Source of the DNA: Chloroflexia bacterium
Lineage (GTDB): Bacteria > Chloroflexota > Chloroflexia > Thermomicrobiales > UBA6265
DNA length: 5,314 nucleotides
Reading direction: 5' to 3'
Assembly (NCBI GenBank): GCA_013696265.1
Contig: JACCYX010000412.1
Location: 1-5,314 of the forward strand
Shown in pieces: positions 5,310 to 5,314 of the stretch; the first letter of the stretch is position 1; each line of letters starts with the position of its first letter. Under the pieces are notes generated by a model. The model ran no database searches, was not told the origin of the DNA, and saw only the letters and a list, made by a program, of their open reading frames with translations. The translations under genes and the position numbers were made by a program.

Positions 5310-5314
5310 TGTCC

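Overview
The window is high-GC bacterial DNA with four complete genes, all on the + strand. The gene content suggests a member of the Chloroflexota, perhaps Thermomicrobia-like: a large ATPase/TPR regulator ending in a LuxR helix-turn-helix, and small secreted proteins with Thr/Pro-rich tails. That placement is inferred from gene style; no rRNA or marker gene is present to confirm it.

Layout: (1) 53-1096 encodes a small-molecule kinase of the aminoglycoside phosphotransferase fold, closest in its motifs to spectinomycin (APH(9)-type) kinases. (2) 1097-1432 is a 336-base gap holding a compound inverted repeat (1145-1279) and a small hairpin just ahead of the next gene. (3) 1433-3742 encodes a 769-residue STAND/NB-ARC-type ATPase with TPR-like repeats and a C-terminal LuxR HTH. 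(4) 3743-4008 holds a second, unrelated compound inverted repeat (3746-3864), which looks like a pair of REP hairpins each preceded by GTAG, followed by a tandem ATACGTAG repeat and a strong ribosome binding site. (5) 4009-4557 encodes an exported SnoaL/NTF2-like protein. (6) 4667-5221 encodes an exported beta-rich protein of no family I can name. (7) A 13-bp hairpin at 5280-5309 closes the window and is a good terminator candidate.

How the parts may work together: the two exported proteins share a layout (signal peptide, compact domain, Thr/Pro tail), have strong Shine-Dalgarno sites and lie 109 bases apart, so they may be expressed together. The regulator sits just upstream and could act on palindromic sites in front of them (3891-3912, 4610-4623), but this is only positional inference. 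The kinase looks functionally independent.

The most unusual signal is in the spacers. Both gaps around the regulator gene contain an element made of two inverted arms. The arms differ from each other almost only by paired, compensatory changes that keep each local hairpin intact. This is internal covariation evidence for selected or replicated hairpin structure, visible without any alignment.
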